Assembly (NCBI GenBank): GCA_964570935.1
Contig: CAZMZP010000003.1
Coordinates: 4,824 to 68,823, forward strand
Source of the DNA: JAFGJU01 sp964570935
Lineage (GTDB): Bacteria > Eisenbacteria > RBG-16-71-46 > JAFGJU01
DNA: 64,000 nt
Reading direction: 5' to 3'
In this document: positions 24,977-34,727 of the stretch, piece after piece
Position numbering within the stretch: position 1 is the stretch's first letter
Layout of the letters: the number at the start of each line of letters is the position of its first letter
Translations under genes and position numbers: made by a program
Notes under the pieces: model-generated
What the model was told of the DNA's origin: nothing
Database searches by the model: none
What the model saw: the letters and a program-made list of their open reading frames with translations, nothing else

Positions 24977-27900
24977 CTAGCCTATCGCCGAGCCGCGTTC
25001 TATGTAGATTTCCTTGTGAGCCTTGATGTTGATCTTGAAGTAGTATTCCCAGCTCTGGCCTGAGAACCTGCGCGTGAAAACGGCCTCCCAGCAGTGGAGG
25101 TCCCTGTACAGGGAGAAGACCTGGCTCACGACCTCTCTCTCCTTGAGGTCGTAGTGCGCGCCGTACTCCACGCGCCAGTTCTTGGACAGGTACAGCGCGG
25201 CGTTGCCGTCAAGCCAGTAGCTCGCGCTGGACGCGTCCGCTCCCCTGCTGTACCTGAACGTGAACGTACCCTGCCACGGCAGGCTGGAAACGCTTCTCTC
25301 TGCCTCTTCCTCACCCTCCGGAAGTCCTTCGGACAGGCTTCCCTGCGCAGGGGGTGCCTCCACCCCTGACCCGGACTGCCCGGCGGCCGGCGAGGCAGAC
25401 CCCGGTCCGCCCTGGAGCGTGAGATACGACACAAAGCTCAGGCTGCTCAGGTGTTTGGACACCGGGTCGTGGGTGAGAAACAGCTCCGAGGAGAAATTCT
25501 GCACCGGCTTCAACCGGATCGACGTGTTCACGTCGGACAGGGGTTGGGACCTGGACCTTTCCTTGTAGAGAAAGTCGTACGACGTGGAGATCGACACGTC
25601 CAGGAGGTCGTCCAGGCGTATGACCTTGTCTTTCCACTTCAGCTTGGCTTGAAACCTGTTGTACAGCGACAGCGACACCGACTGCCGCTTGCTCCATGAC
25701 GTCGAGATCCCGCCGAAACTGGGGAAACGGCTTCTTCTGACTCCGAACGTGTCCCTGTAGCTGTACTGCGGGAAGTCCGGCTGATAGGAGAACTGAACCG
25801 TGGGAGACAGCGAATGCCTCACTCCCTGGAGCGGGCCCACGGGCAGTCGGAATATCCGGAAGAGAGTGGCGCTTCCCGCCACGGACGTGCTCCATATGCC
25901 GGCCCGTTCGAGCTCGTTTCCTAATAGGTCTTTGTCGTACCAGTCCTCCGTGTAGCTCAGACTGGGGGAGACGTTGACCACGCCCAGTATCTTCCTGCTG
26001 TCCCTGATTCCCAGCCTGGTGCTCATGCCGGTGTGCTCGTCCTTGTGCATCTCGTATATCTTCGCCTGGGACAGCAGCACGGTCGATGCGCTCACGTAGG
26101 TGGCCTTGAACCAGTCACGCCAGCTCTTGGCCGCCCCCGGCTTGGCCGTTCCTCCGATCGCGCGGCTCGACAGCGAGAGACTGACGGTGGGCCTCAGCTC
26201 CAGCCTCTTCAGCTCGTCCTGCGAATTCGTGGGGTCCGTGTCCATGTAAGCGGTCCTGTCGTAGGCTGCCGTCAGCTGCGCCTGCGCCCATCGTTTGGTC
26301 ACCGACATCTTGGATCGCAAAATGCGGTTGACGCGTTCCTCGAAGCCCCTTCCGAGTCCTCTATCAAGCCTGTAGTTCTTGTCGCTTACGAAGTCTCCGG
26401 ACATGGACAGGTTCAGGTTCTCGCCCAGCGTCTGCTGGTGATTTCCCTGAAGGTCCCACTGGGTCCTGCCCAACCCGGCGTTGTCGGAGTAGGAGAAGTG
26501 CAGGGCGCCGGAGAGCCGGTACCGGACGTTGTACCGGGTCTCGATGTACGCGATCCATCTGGGGCCGCTCTCGAAGTAGTCCATCCAGCCGGTCACGTCC
26601 GCGTAGTCGTTTACGGCCCAGTAGTACCCGGCGTTCCTGACGAAGCGCCCCTTGGTCGAGTTGAACCCGAACTCCACCTGAGGAATCAGAAACCCGGAGT
26701 GTCGCCCGGGTTTTATGGGAAAGACGTAGAAAGGCAGAGCCAGAAGCGGCACCTTCTTCACGTAGAAGACGAGCGGCCTCGCGATGACCTTGTCGTTGAG
26801 GTAAATCCGCATGCGCCTGCTGCTGAAGTGATAGTGAGGCTCCTTCAGCTCGCACGACGTGTATTCAGCGGTCCTGACGTTCAGGATCTTGTCGCCCACC
26901 TTCCTGATCTCGTCTCCGGTGTAGAACCCCTTCTGAAAGCGCGTTCTGCCCTCGTATATCGTGCCCCTCGAGCTCTTTAGGTTGTACGTCATCCTGTCGC
27001 CCGTCACCTTTTCCTCGTTCTCCCACAGAATGGGGTCGCCCGTCGCCTCGAGACTCTGCTTTTCCGAATCGAACTCCACCTCCTGCGCCACGAGCCTCAG
27101 GTTCTTGTATTTCATCTCCGCGTCGCCGCTGAGACGAATCAACTTCTCGTCGATGTAGAACTCTATCTTCCTGCTTGAGTAGTCCACCTGCTCGTTTATG
27201 AGGCTGTCGCCCGACGCGGTCGAGAAGTTGTACACGCCCGAGGTGTTACCCTCGAACGTCGCGGTCGTGGGCTTTCTGTTCTCGACCTCCAGGTGCACCG
27301 TGTCACCGCTGGCGACGTTCCGCACCGGCTTGCCCTCGACCACGGCAAAGTACTCGCTCCGCGCGTGCCCGTAGACGAAGACCTCGTCGACCTCCTCGTC
27401 GTCCATGGCTATGCGAATCGAATCGCCCACGACCCGGCTTGTCTCCGGCTCCTCGCCCTCGGGCGCCCTGTAGAACACTTCAGAGTGGCCGAACACCTTC
27501 ACGGTGCGGAGCTCCTCGCCGTCCAACAGGAGCTCCAGCGTGTCTCCCCTGATCTCGCCGTCCTTGTCCCAGGCCCTGGGACTTCCGGCCAGGATCGCCC
27601 TGTTTTCGTTTCTGTTGAATTCCGCCGCCTCGCAGGAGGCCTCCATGTCCTTTCTCTGTATCCGGACGGCCCCCCTGGCCCTGTACACGTCCTGGTCGAG
27701 CGAGAACTCCATCTGCTCGCCGTCCACCTGCGTCTGCTCTCCGTCTTCTTCGGTAGTGACCATCCGCGGTGTCGAAGTAACGACCGCCACTTTGCTTCCC
27801 CTGTTGTACAGGGCGTGGCCTCCGGTGACCGTGGAGTTCTCCTTGCTGTCGCTCGCGACTATCCTGCCGAACGCCTCTATCAGTTCTGTGCCCCGGTCGT

Positions 27901-28510
27901 AGACGATTCTGTCCGCCTTGATAGTCCTGGTGCTGTCCACGACCGTGACGTTGCCGTTCAGGACTGCCTGGTTCTCCTTTCTTCTGAACTCTGCCGTCTC
28001 CCCCTTGAGGACCAGGCCGCGGCTGGTGATGGTCACGTTCTCCTGCAGCGTGGCGGTCTGCGTGGCCAGGGAGTAGGTGGCCCTTCTCGAGGTCATGACG
28101 GTCTCGCCGTCCACGATCCTCACCCCGCCGCCCAGAGTGGCCATGCGGGTACCGCGGAAGTAGATGCCTGTGGCGCCGGTCGCCACGGTCGTGCCGTGCA
28201 CGATCCGAACGTTGCCCTCCAGGAGGAGGAAGTCCTGGTCGGTTCCGGCTTTCCCTCTCAAGTTGTCCGCTGAGATGTCGAACGGAATCTGCGCCTCCGG
28301 CCCGGCGCCGCCTGAGACTTCGAGGGCACGTGGGGCGCGCTCGCCCGAGGCCGCGGCCCGGGCGGTGTCGGCCTCCTCGCCCGCGCCCAACGCGGCCGGG
28401 ACCGGAGAGAATGCGCTTGCGGCGGCGCAGGCAAGAAACACGCAAACAAGAAGAGTGAAGTGGGTGTGGTCGCCTCGCGCGCTGAATTCGGAGGGCACCC
28501 GTCTATTCAT
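24977..28510 (-). CDS. lptD: LptD-like LPS-assembly outer membrane protein with extended OstA region
   Basis: A 1177-residue outer-membrane protein that inserts lipopolysaccharide with LptE. A signal peptide (FTLLVCVFLACAAASAF) is preceded by a rather long polar leader. Residues about 80-590 contain many OstA/LptA-like beta-jellyroll strands (GNVRIVHG..ATGIY, QENVTIT, NGNVTVVDS, GRIVASD and others), more than in Proteobacterial LptD, followed by a C-terminal beta-barrel domain (GRHSGFLIPQVEFG onward). It lies 8 bases overlapping the ROK kinase gene upstream (ATGAATAG). Long length and extra periplasmic repeats are typical of FCB-type LptD. No separate LptA or LptC is seen in the window. Confidence 0.9.
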   Translation of the reverse strand: MNRRVPSEFSARGDHTHFTLLVCVFLACAAASAFSPVPAALGAGEEADTARAAASGERAPRALEVSGGAGPEAQIPFDISADNLRGKAGTDQDFLLLEGNVRIVHGTTVATGATGIYFRGTRMATLGGGVRIVDGETVMTSRRATYSLATQTATLQENVTITSRGLVLKGETAEFRRKENQAVLNGNVTVVDSTRTIKADRIVYDRGTELIEAFGRIVASDSKENSTVTGGHALYNRGSKVAVVTSTPRMVTTEEDGEQTQVDGEQMEFSLDQDVYRARGAVRIQRKDMEASCEAAEFNRNENRAILAGSPRAWDKDGEIRGDTLELLLDGEELRTVKVFGHSEVFYRAPEGEEPETSRVVGDSIRIAMDDEEVDEVFVYGHARSEYFAVVEGKPVRNVASGDTVHLEVENRKPTTATFEGNTSGVYNFSTASGDSLINEQVDYSSRKIEFYIDEKLIRLSGDAEMKYKNLRLVAQEVEFDSEKQSLEATGDPILWENEEKVTGDRMTYNLKSSRGTIYEGRTRFQKGFYTGDEIRKVGDKILNVRTAEYTSCELKEPHYHFSSRRMRIYLNDKVIARPLVFYVKKVPLLALPFYVFPIKPGRHSGFLIPQVEFGFNSTKGRFVRNAGYYWAVNDYADVTGWMDYFESGPRWIAYIETRYNVRYRLSGALHFSYSDNAGLGRTQWDLQGNHQQTLGENLNLSMSGDFVSDKNYRLDRGLGRGFEERVNRILRSKMSVTKRWAQAQLTAAYDRTAYMDTDPTNSQDELKRLELRPTVSLSLSSRAIGGTAKPGAAKSWRDWFKATYVSASTVLLSQAKIYEMHKDEHTGMSTRLGIRDSRKILGVVNVSPSLSYTEDWYDKDLLGNELERAGIWSTSVAGSATLFRIFRLPVGPLQGVRHSLSPTVQFSYQPDFPQYSYRDTFGVRRSRFPSFGGISTSWSKRQSVSLSLYNRFQAKLKWKDKVIRLDDLLDVSISTSYDFLYKERSRSQPLSDVNTSIRLKPVQNFSSELFLTHDPVSKHLSSLSFVSYLTLQGGPGSASPAAGQSGSGVEAPPAQGSLSEGLPEGEEEAERSVSSLPWQGTFTFRYSRGADASSASYWLDGNAALYLSKNWRVEYGAHYDLKEREVVSQVFSLYRDLHCWEAVFTRRFSGQSWEYYFKINIKAHKEIYIERGSAIG

Positions 28511-29546
28511 CGCGCTGGCTTCCCCCGGCGCTCGCCGCCTTCATGGCGGCCCCTATGACACCGGCGTCCTCTCCGAACAGCGCCGGCACTATCCGGGTGC
28601 ACTTGCTGGAAGGCCCAAGGGCTCTCCTCAGCACGGTCGAGCGCACGGCGGAGAACAGAGGCTCGCCCGCCCCGGAGACTCCGCCGCCCAGGACGACGAC
28701 CTCCGGGTTGAGCAGGTTGATGACGTTGGCAACGGCCACTCCCAGGTACTCGCCCACCTCGCCGAACACGCGGATTGCCATGCCGTCGCCGGCCGCGGCG
28801 GCCCTGCCGACGTCCTTCACGGTCAGGCAGTCGAGGGAGAGGAGGCCCCGGCGCAGCCACTCGCTTTGTCTTCCCTCCTCCTCGATGATCCTTCTCGCCC
28901 TGCGCACTATGCCGACGCTGCCGACGAAGCTCTCGAGACAACCCCTGTTACCGCACGCGCAGACAGGGCCGTCGGGGTCTATCGTGGTATGGCCGATCTC
29001 GCCTGCGAACCCGCAGCTTCCGGTGTAGAGTCTCCCGCCGAGCTTGAGCCCACCGCCGACACCAGTGCCGAGCGTCACGAACACCGCGTCCGCGGATTCC
29101 TTCGCCGCTCCGTAGAAACCCTCCGCGAAGCTGAAGACGTTGGCGTCGTTTTCCAGGACCACGGCGGACGGCCCACCGCCGTCTCGCGCGCTTGCCGCGC
29201 GCGGTCTCCCGTCCGAGCACGCCAGCCCGGCCGAGAGGGCTGCCACTACGGGCACGTCCTGCCAGAGCGGCAGGTTGGGAGAGGTCTTGACGACCCCCGC
29301 CCCGGCGTCGATGAGACCGGCGCAGCCTACGCCCACCGGCAGCACGGGGCTTCCCTCCACCAGCGCCTCCAGGTCCAAGAGAGTCCCGGACAGTCGCCTG
29401 AGCAGCGACTCCGGCGGCTCAGCCGGGTCCATGGACAGTCTGGCGCGCTCAAGGACGGCCGGGCCCGGGCCGACCAGGGCCACCTTCACGAATGTGCCGC
29501 CGATGTCCACGCCGAGGGCGGCGGCGCATTTTAAAGAAGCCGTCAT
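28503..29546 (-). CDS. ROK-family sugar kinase (glucokinase-like)
   Basis: Phosphorylates glucose or another hexose/amino sugar. The N-terminal ATP site LGVDIGGTFVKVAL, the ENDANVFSFAEGFYGAAK block with the catalytic Asp, GTGVGGGLKLGGRLYTG, and the ROK zinc signature GHTTIDPDGPVCACGNRGCLE are all present. ATG at 29546 is chosen, with GGAGG five bases before it; a TTG directly upstream is in frame. At 347 residues it is slightly longer than usual because of a DGRPRAASARDGGG insertion. Its stop overlaps lptD by 8 bases. Confidence 0.9.
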   Translation of the reverse strand: MTASLKCAAALGVDIGGTFVKVALVGPGPAVLERARLSMDPAEPPESLLRRLSGTLLDLEALVEGSPVLPVGVGCAGLIDAGAGVVKTSPNLPLWQDVPVVAALSAGLACSDGRPRAASARDGGGPSAVVLENDANVFSFAEGFYGAAKESADAVFVTLGTGVGGGLKLGGRLYTGSCGFAGEIGHTTIDPDGPVCACGNRGCLESFVGSVGIVRRARRIIEEEGRQSEWLRRGLLSLDCLTVKDVGRAAAAGDGMAIRVFGEVGEYLGVAVANVINLLNPEVVVLGGGVSGAGEPLFSAVRSTVLRRALGPSSKCTRIVPALFGEDAGVIGAAMKAASAGGSQRDE

Positions 29547-29609
29547 CAAGACCTCCGTAGAAGGAGCTCCAGCGGGTCGCGTGTTGTGGTTATGTGACGT
29601 TAATTCAGT

Positions 29610-30728
29610 TCAAGACCGGTCTGAGGAGTGTTCGAGCCTTGCTTCGCTCCTGGAATCGAAGAGGTGAACACGTGACAGCGGGACAGAGAGCTTCACCTTA
29701 TCACCTCTCACGGGGACCTCGTCTCCCGTGGTCTTGTACACGATGGTCGTCCTGCCCAGGGTCGTATGCACGACGGCCTCGTTCCCCAGCATTTCCACCA
29801 GCTCCACGAGTCCCTCACCGAGGACCAGGCTGTCCGCGGCCGGAGCGGGGACGGGTACCACGTCCTCGGGCCTGGCGCCGATGGTGATCTCGCCGTGCGG
29901 GCACAGCCGCACGACCGGGTCGAGCACGGGCGGCAAGTCGATCGTCGCGGACTCGGAGCGGAACACGAACCCGCCGTCGCTGGGCCGCACGGTCCCTTCC
30001 ACCAGGTTCATGGAGGGCGTGCCTATGAACCCGGCGACGAACCTGTCGGCCGGCCGCCGGTAAACCTCGAGAGGCCGGTCGAGCTGCCTCACGAGACCCT
30101 TGTGCATGACGGCGATGCGCTGGCCCATGGTCATGGCTTCGGTCTGGTCGTGCGTGACGTAGATCATCGTGACGCCCAGCCGCGCGTGCAGTTTCACGAT
30201 TTCCGCCCTCATCTGCACCCGGAGCCGCGCATCGAGGTTCGACAGAGGCTCGTCAAACAAGAACACCGTGGGGTGCCTGACTATGGCCCTGCCGAGCGCC
30301 ACTCGCTGTCTCTGGCCTCCGGACAGCTCCTTCGGCTTCCTCGCCAGAAGGGTCCCGATTTCCAGTATGTCGGCGGCCTCCTTGACCCTGGCGTCTATCT
30401 CCGGCTTCGCGAACTTCCTGAGCTTCAGGCCGAACGCCATGTTGTCGTACACGGTCATGTGTGGGTAGAGCGCGTAGTTCTGGAAGACCATGGCTATGTC
30501 CCTGTCCTTCGGCGCCACTTCGTTGACCAGTCGCTTCCCCACGTACACGTCGCCCTCGTTGTGGCGCTCCAGGCCGGCTACTATTCGCAGGACAGTGGTC
30601 TTGCCGCAGCCGGAAGGTCCGACCAGGACCAGGAGCTCCTTGTCGGGCACGTGAAGACTCACGTTGTCCACGGCAAGTACGCCCCCCGTGAATCTCTTGG
30701 TCACTCCTTGGAGCACCACGTCGGCCAT
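29610..30728 (-). CDS. MalK/UgpC-type ABC transporter ATP-binding protein
   Basis: A 372-residue ATPase of the CUT1 carbohydrate-importer type. Walker A GPSGCGKTT near residue 37, signature LSGGQRQRVALGRA, Walker B VFLFDEPLSNLDA and the switch His in THDQTEAMT are intact. The C-terminal 130 residues form the TOBE/MalK regulatory domain (GARPEDVV...). No membrane or solute-binding subunit lies next to it, so it likely energises permeases encoded elsewhere, as such shared ATPases do. The neighbouring ROK kinase suggests sugar use. Confidence 0.92.
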   Translation of the reverse strand: MADVVLQGVTKRFTGGVLAVDNVSLHVPDKELLVLVGPSGCGKTTVLRIVAGLERHNEGDVYVGKRLVNEVAPKDRDIAMVFQNYALYPHMTVYDNMAFGLKLRKFAKPEIDARVKEAADILEIGTLLARKPKELSGGQRQRVALGRAIVRHPTVFLFDEPLSNLDARLRVQMRAEIVKLHARLGVTMIYVTHDQTEAMTMGQRIAVMHKGLVRQLDRPLEVYRRPADRFVAGFIGTPSMNLVEGTVRPSDGGFVFRSESATIDLPPVLDPVVRLCPHGEITIGARPEDVVPVPAPAADSLVLGEGLVELVEMLGNEAVVHTTLGRTTIVYKTTGDEVPVRGDKVKLSVPLSRVHLFDSRSEARLEHSSDRS

Positions 30729-30797
30729 ACTTACTTCACCTCAACGCTGGGTCAGGTTCCCGGAATACACTGCGGCGGCAAGGCCACCCTCGTCACG

Positions 30798-32114
30798 TCA
30801 GACGCTTTCTCTGACTCCAATCCCGAGACATTGCATCGCTTCGCCAACAGTATAAAAGGAGCCGGTCACACATACAAGCTCGTCGTTTCGCGCCGCGGAA
30901 AGAGCCGCGCTCAGCGCCTCTGGCACGCCAGGGGCGGCGCTCCAGGTCGTGGTCCGGCCGGTCGACGGCATGCGATCCTTTAGCTCTCCCGCCGGAAGCG
31001 CCCTGTCGCAGGCGGCCTGCGTGAACACAACGTGTCTCACGCGGGGCAGGAGCGCCTTCAGGAATCCGACGTGGTCCTTGTCCTGGACCATGCCCACGAC
31101 GGCCACGACCGACTTGCCGGCGTAGAGCGTGGACAGCGCCTCCGTCAGGCTGGCGGCGGCCTCCGGGTTGTGCGCGACGTCGAAAAGAAAACACGGAGCC
31201 CAACCCCACTCTTCCAGCCTGCCGGGCCACTGGGCCTGGCCGAGCCCTCGCTCCAGCGCGGAGTCGTCCACCCGGATACCCAGCTCCCGCAGGCACGAAA
31301 CAGCCAGGATGGCGCACCCCGCGTTTGTGACCTGGAACTTTCCTCTGAGCCCGATGAAGTAGTCGGTCGCGGCTCCGGGGCCGGTCCCCGAGCCCGCCAG
31401 GCGGGCCGAGAACACCGAACCGGCGCGCGACGCGAACTTCCGGGTGACCCTGAGGTCCCGTCCCACTCTGAGCACCGGGGCGCCAAGGTCCTTGGCGCGT
31501 CTCTCGATCGTTTCCAGCGCTTTTCCGCGGGCGGCCGTCACCACCGGCCTCCTTCTTCGCATGATGCCCGCCTTCTCGCCCGCGATCGCGGACAGAGTAG
31601 TGCCGAGGATGTGACTGTGCTCTATCGAGATTCCGGTTATGACCGAGACAAGCGGAGAAAGGACGTTGGTGGAGTCCAGGCGGCCGCCCAGGCCCACCTC
31701 GGCCACGACGACGGGCACTTTCCGTTCGCCGAAATACCGAAAGGCGGCGCACGTGAGCGTCTCGAAGTAGGAGTGTCCCCCTCTTTCTCCCATTGGCACG
31801 ACCGTGCCGAGAAGCTCGCGCGCGTGCTCGCGGGGGATGCAAGCGCCGGAGACTCTTATCCTCTCGCGGAAGTCGACCAGGTGCGGAGATGTGTAAAGGC
31901 CGGCCGAGTGGCCGGCGGAAGTGAGGACGGACGAGACAAAAGAGCAGGTGGAGCCCTTGCCGTTTGTTCCGCCGACCAGCACGGAAGAGAATCGTTTCTG
32001 GGGGTTTCCGAGCTTCTTGAGCAGCGACCTCGTTCCGTCGAGGTCGAGCCTCATGCCGCGTTTCTCCAGGGAATAGAGGCGTCTTACGAGGCTCTCATAC
32101 CGTGCTTGTCGCAT
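30798..32114 (-). CDS. folC: Bifunctional folylpolyglutamate / dihydrofolate synthase
   Basis: Adds glutamate to (dihydro)folates, 438 residues. The P-loop GGTNGKGSTCSF, the PHL of YTSPHLVDFRERI, and DSTNV with the metal-binding region of FolC are visible, followed by the Mur-ligase-like C-terminal domain (DVAHNPEAAASL). The ATG at 32114 lies inside the accD 3' end (20-base overlap), the usual accD-folC pairing. A 15-base GC palindrome (31393-31407) falls in a variable loop encoding SARLAGSG. Confidence 0.93.
   Translation of the reverse strand: MRQARYESLVRRLYSLEKRGMRLDLDGTRSLLKKLGNPQKRFSSVLVGGTNGKGSTCSFVSSVLTSAGHSAGLYTSPHLVDFRERIRVSGACIPREHARELLGTVVPMGERGGHSYFETLTCAAFRYFGERKVPVVVAEVGLGGRLDSTNVLSPLVSVITGISIEHSHILGTTLSAIAGEKAGIMRRRRPVVTAARGKALETIERRAKDLGAPVLRVGRDLRVTRKFASRAGSVFSARLAGSGTGPGAATDYFIGLRGKFQVTNAGCAILAVSCLRELGIRVDDSALERGLGQAQWPGRLEEWGWAPCFLFDVAHNPEAAASLTEALSTLYAGKSVVAVVGMVQDKDHVGFLKALLPRVRHVVFTQAACDRALPAGELKDRMPSTGRTTTWSAAPGVPEALSAALSAARNDELVCVTGSFYTVGEAMQCLGIGVRESV
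31393..31407. repeat. GC palindrome inside folC
   Basis: CCCGCCAGGCGGGCC is nearly identical to the paired elements at 6503-6535. It lies in a variable loop of FolC. It may be a small dispersed repeat that has inserted in frame, or chance in a GC-rich genome. Confidence 0.3.
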
Positions 32115-32997
32115 CTTTTTCCCAGAGTCGCGTGCTCTTCTGGAACAGGTCGAGTATGCGCACCAGGGTGGGCTTGAGTTCCCGTCGTTCGACGATCATG
32201 TCCAGCATGCCGTGTTGCATCAGAAACTCCGACCTCTGAAAGCCCTCGGGCAGCTCCTGGTTTATGGTCTGCTCTATCACGCGCGGGCCCGCGAAACCGA
32301 TGAGGGCGCCCGGCTCCGCGATTATTATGTCTCCCAGCGAAGCGTAGCTGGCGGAGACCCCGGCGGTCGTGGGATTCGTCAGGATGGAGACGTAGGGCAG
32401 CCCGGCGTCGGCAAGCTTGGACAGGACCACGGACACCTTGGCCATCTGCATCAGAGACAGTATTCCCTCCTGCATCCTCGCTCCTCCGGACGTGGACACG
32501 ATGACCAGCGGGTACTTCTTCTCCAGACAAAGCTCTATGAGGAGAGCCAGTTTCTCTCCCACCGCGGAGGCAAGGGTGCCTCCCATGAACGAGAAGTCCA
32601 TGGCCGCCAGGCCCAGCGGATGTCCGCCCGTCTTCGCAAGGCCGGTTATCACCGACTCCCCAAGTCCGGTTTTCTCCTTTGCCTGCCTGATCCTGTCGAC
32701 GTACTTTTTCGAGTCTTTGAACTTGAGCGGGTCGCCCGAAGTGATTCCCGAGAACAGCTCGCCGAACGTGCTCTCGTCGGTCAGAAGCTCGATGTAGCCC
32801 CAGCCGGATATCCTGAAGTGATAGCCGCACTTCCTGCATACCCAGAGGCTTCTCTCCAGCTCCTTCTGGTAGATGAATTCCTGACAGCTGTCGCACTTGG
32901 TCCAGAGGCCGTCGGGCAGTTCCCTCTTGGCCTTGGCCCTCAGCCCCGCGCTGGTCTTCTCCAGCCACGAGAGTTTCTTGTCGTTCTCTTCGGCCAC
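32095..32997 (-). CDS. accD: Acetyl-CoA carboxylase carboxyltransferase subunit beta
   Basis: Carries out the transcarboxylation step of fatty-acid synthesis with AccA. A four-Cys zinc ribbon (CDSCQEFIYQKEL, then VCRKCGYHFRI) opens the 300-residue protein, followed by the crotonase-like fold (GGHPLGLAAMDFSFMGGT, STSGGARMQEG, NPTTAGVSASYASLGD). The GTG start at 32997 has GGAG about ten bases upstream. It overlaps folC. AccA is not in the window. Confidence 0.95.
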   Translation of the reverse strand: MAEENDKKLSWLEKTSAGLRAKAKRELPDGLWTKCDSCQEFIYQKELERSLWVCRKCGYHFRISGWGYIELLTDESTFGELFSGITSGDPLKFKDSKKYVDRIRQAKEKTGLGESVITGLAKTGGHPLGLAAMDFSFMGGTLASAVGEKLALLIELCLEKKYPLVIVSTSGGARMQEGILSLMQMAKVSVVLSKLADAGLPYVSILTNPTTAGVSASYASLGDIIIAEPGALIGFAGPRVIEQTINQELPEGFQRSEFLMQHGMLDMIVERRELKPTLVRILDLFQKSTRLWEKDATSTV

Positions 32998-33042
32998 CGT
33001 TCCAATCTCCAGACGTCTCTGTCCACCGAACCCGCACCGCCT

Positions 33043-33564
33043 TCAGTCCGTCGGCGGCTCGCTCTCGAACCCGGGAGATTCTCTCAACATTACAAAGGCG
33101 TCTTCTCTGTTGTCAACGTAATAGCCCCGGCGGATGGAAATCGCCTTGAACCCGAACCCGCGATAGATCCTTATGGCCTCGATGTTCGAGACCCTCACTT
33201 CCAGCGTCATCCTCCTGACCGACCTGGTTTCAGCCTCCTTCAGGAGCCGCCGCATGAGTCTCGTCGCCACTCCCCGCCTTCTCAACTCTGGCCGCACGGC
33301 GATGTTACCCAGGTGGGCCTCGTCGTACACGAACCAGGCCACCAGGTAGCCCGCTAATAGGGGCCCGTCGCGCGCGACGAGACAGAACGAAGTCGGCCCT
33401 TCCTTGAGCTCGTGCACGAAGGCCTGTCCGGGCCACGGCATCGGGAAGATGGCGCGCTCGAGCAGCGAAACTTCGTCCACGTCCCCGAGCTTCATGGGCC
33501 TGATGTCGAGTTTAGAGCGCTCAGGGTTTCTTTCTTCTGATCTCTGCGTCCGAGCGTCTGACAT
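33043..33564 (-). CDS. rimI: RimI-type N-terminal acetyltransferase
   Basis: GNAT enzyme that acetylates the N-terminus of ribosomal protein S18 in model species. The acetyl-CoA loop is LGNIAVRPELRRRGVATRL; conserved EVRVSNIEAIRIYRGFGF follows. The ATG at 33564 has GGAG seven bases upstream and lies inside tsaB (44-base overlap), so the two are co-translated. Length 173, with a slightly longer N-terminus than usual. The rimI-tsaB-tsaE order is a widely conserved group. Confidence 0.9.
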   Translation of the reverse strand: MSDARTQRSEERNPERSKLDIRPMKLGDVDEVSLLERAIFPMPWPGQAFVHELKEGPTSFCLVARDGPLLAGYLVAWFVYDEAHLGNIAVRPELRRRGVATRLMRRLLKEAETRSVRRMTLEVRVSNIEAIRIYRGFGFKAISIRRGYYVDNREDAFVMLRESPGFESEPPTD

Positions 33565-34234
33565 ATATCGGCTCCACCCCGGCCACGTCGTCCGCCCCGC
33601 ACCCCTTCCGCTCGAGAATCTTGAGCGCCAGCATTCCGACGGCCGACGCGCGAGGCGTCCCGAGGTGCGCCGGCGCGAAAATGGCGCGGCCGCCGAACTG
33701 GCTCTCGATTGACTTCCGACACGCTTCGACGCCGTCTCCCAGGAAGATCACCTTTCCTTCGGGCGCGCTGGCCATGAACGACGACAACAGCGCGACAGCG
33801 TCGTCGGGTCGCTCCGCGCCGTACTCCAGCAGCCGTTCCTGCCCCGCTTCCTCGTCCCGGAAGAGCGAGTAGAAAACCTCGCCTCTCCTCGCGTCGATTA
33901 TGGGGCAAACGTGGCTGCAGAGGCCGGCCGCGTTGAAGGCCACGGCGTCCAGCGTCCCGACTCCCACCAGCGGCTTCCCCGAGGCAAGCGCCAGCGCCTT
34001 AGCGGTGCTGAGTCCGATGCGCAGGGCCGTGAACGAACCCGGACCCAGCGATATCGCGAAGGCCCTCGCGTGAGCCAGCTCGAGCCCGGCTCCGGACAGA
34101 AGCGCCTCGAGCATCGGGAGCAGGTTTTCACAGTGACCCTGCGGCACGAACACGCACGCCTCGGCCAGCAGTCTTCCGTCCTTCACCGCCGCCGCGCTGG
34201 CGAACGTGGTGGATGTCTCGATCGCGACTATCAC
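33521..34234 (-). CDS. tsaB: tRNA threonylcarbamoyladenosine biosynthesis protein TsaB
   Basis: A 237-residue HSP70/actin-fold scaffold of the t6A37 tRNA-modification complex with TsaD and TsaE. It opens with IVAIETSTTFASAAAV and carries the family block FAISLGPGSFTALRIGLSTAKALA. GTG start at 34234. It ends inside rimI and follows tsaE with a 34-base gap. Confidence 0.92.
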   Translation of the reverse strand: MIVAIETSTTFASAAAVKDGRLLAEACVFVPQGHCENLLPMLEALLSGAGLELAHARAFAISLGPGSFTALRIGLSTAKALALASGKPLVGVGTLDAVAFNAAGLCSHVCPIIDARRGEVFYSLFRDEEAGQERLLEYGAERPDDAVALLSSFMASAPEGKVIFLGDGVEACRKSIESQFGGRAIFAPAHLGTPRASAVGMLALKILERKGCGADDVAGVEPIYVRRSDAEIRRKKP

Positions 34235-34268
34235 TTCGATGCCTCTCCCCCGGCCGCCGACGGCCGGT

Positions 34269-34727
34269 TCACTGAACTGCCACCGACAGCTTCTTCACGA
34301 GCTTCCGGCCGGTCTCACTCCCGCCCCTCACGGTGATCCTGCGTTCGTCTTCGCCGGCGGCCTCGATCAGGACCTCCAGCGTCGCCTCCGGGAGCGTTCG
34401 TCCAAGCTTCTCCGCCCATTCGATCAGCGTCACGTTGCGGCCGGACAGAATGTCGTCCAGGCCAAGGGTGGCCAGGTCCCCCGGCCCCCGCACTCTGTAT
34501 AGGTCCACGTGGAAGACTTCCACCGGCCCTCGATAGCGGTTAACGAACGCGAAGGAGGGGCTCCGCGTTCTCTGCTTTATCCCGAGCCCTTCGCAGATTC
34601 CCCTGGCCAGGACGCTCTTCCCCGCTCCCAGCTCACCGGTCATGGCGACCACGTCGCCGGCGGCCAGCAGGCGGCCGACTTTTCGTCCCAGCGAGGCCGT
34701 CTCCTCCTCACTGCCCGAAACGAACAC
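34269..34727 (-). CDS. tsaE: tRNA threonylcarbamoyladenosine biosynthesis ATPase TsaE
   Basis: Small P-loop ATPase (152 residues) that drives turnover of the t6A complex. Walker A is GELGAGKSVLARG near residue 32, followed by SPSFAFVNRYRG and the DLYR motif typical of TsaE. GTG at 34727 is the only usable start in a frame that runs on upstream without another start codon. It heads the tsaE-tsaB-rimI group. Confidence 0.92.
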   Translation of the reverse strand: MFVSGSEEETASLGRKVGRLLAAGDVVAMTGELGAGKSVLARGICEGLGIKQRTRSPSFAFVNRYRGPVEVFHVDLYRVRGPGDLATLGLDDILSGRNVTLIEWAEKLGRTLPEATLEVLIEAAGEDERRITVRGGSETGRKLVKKLSVAVQ

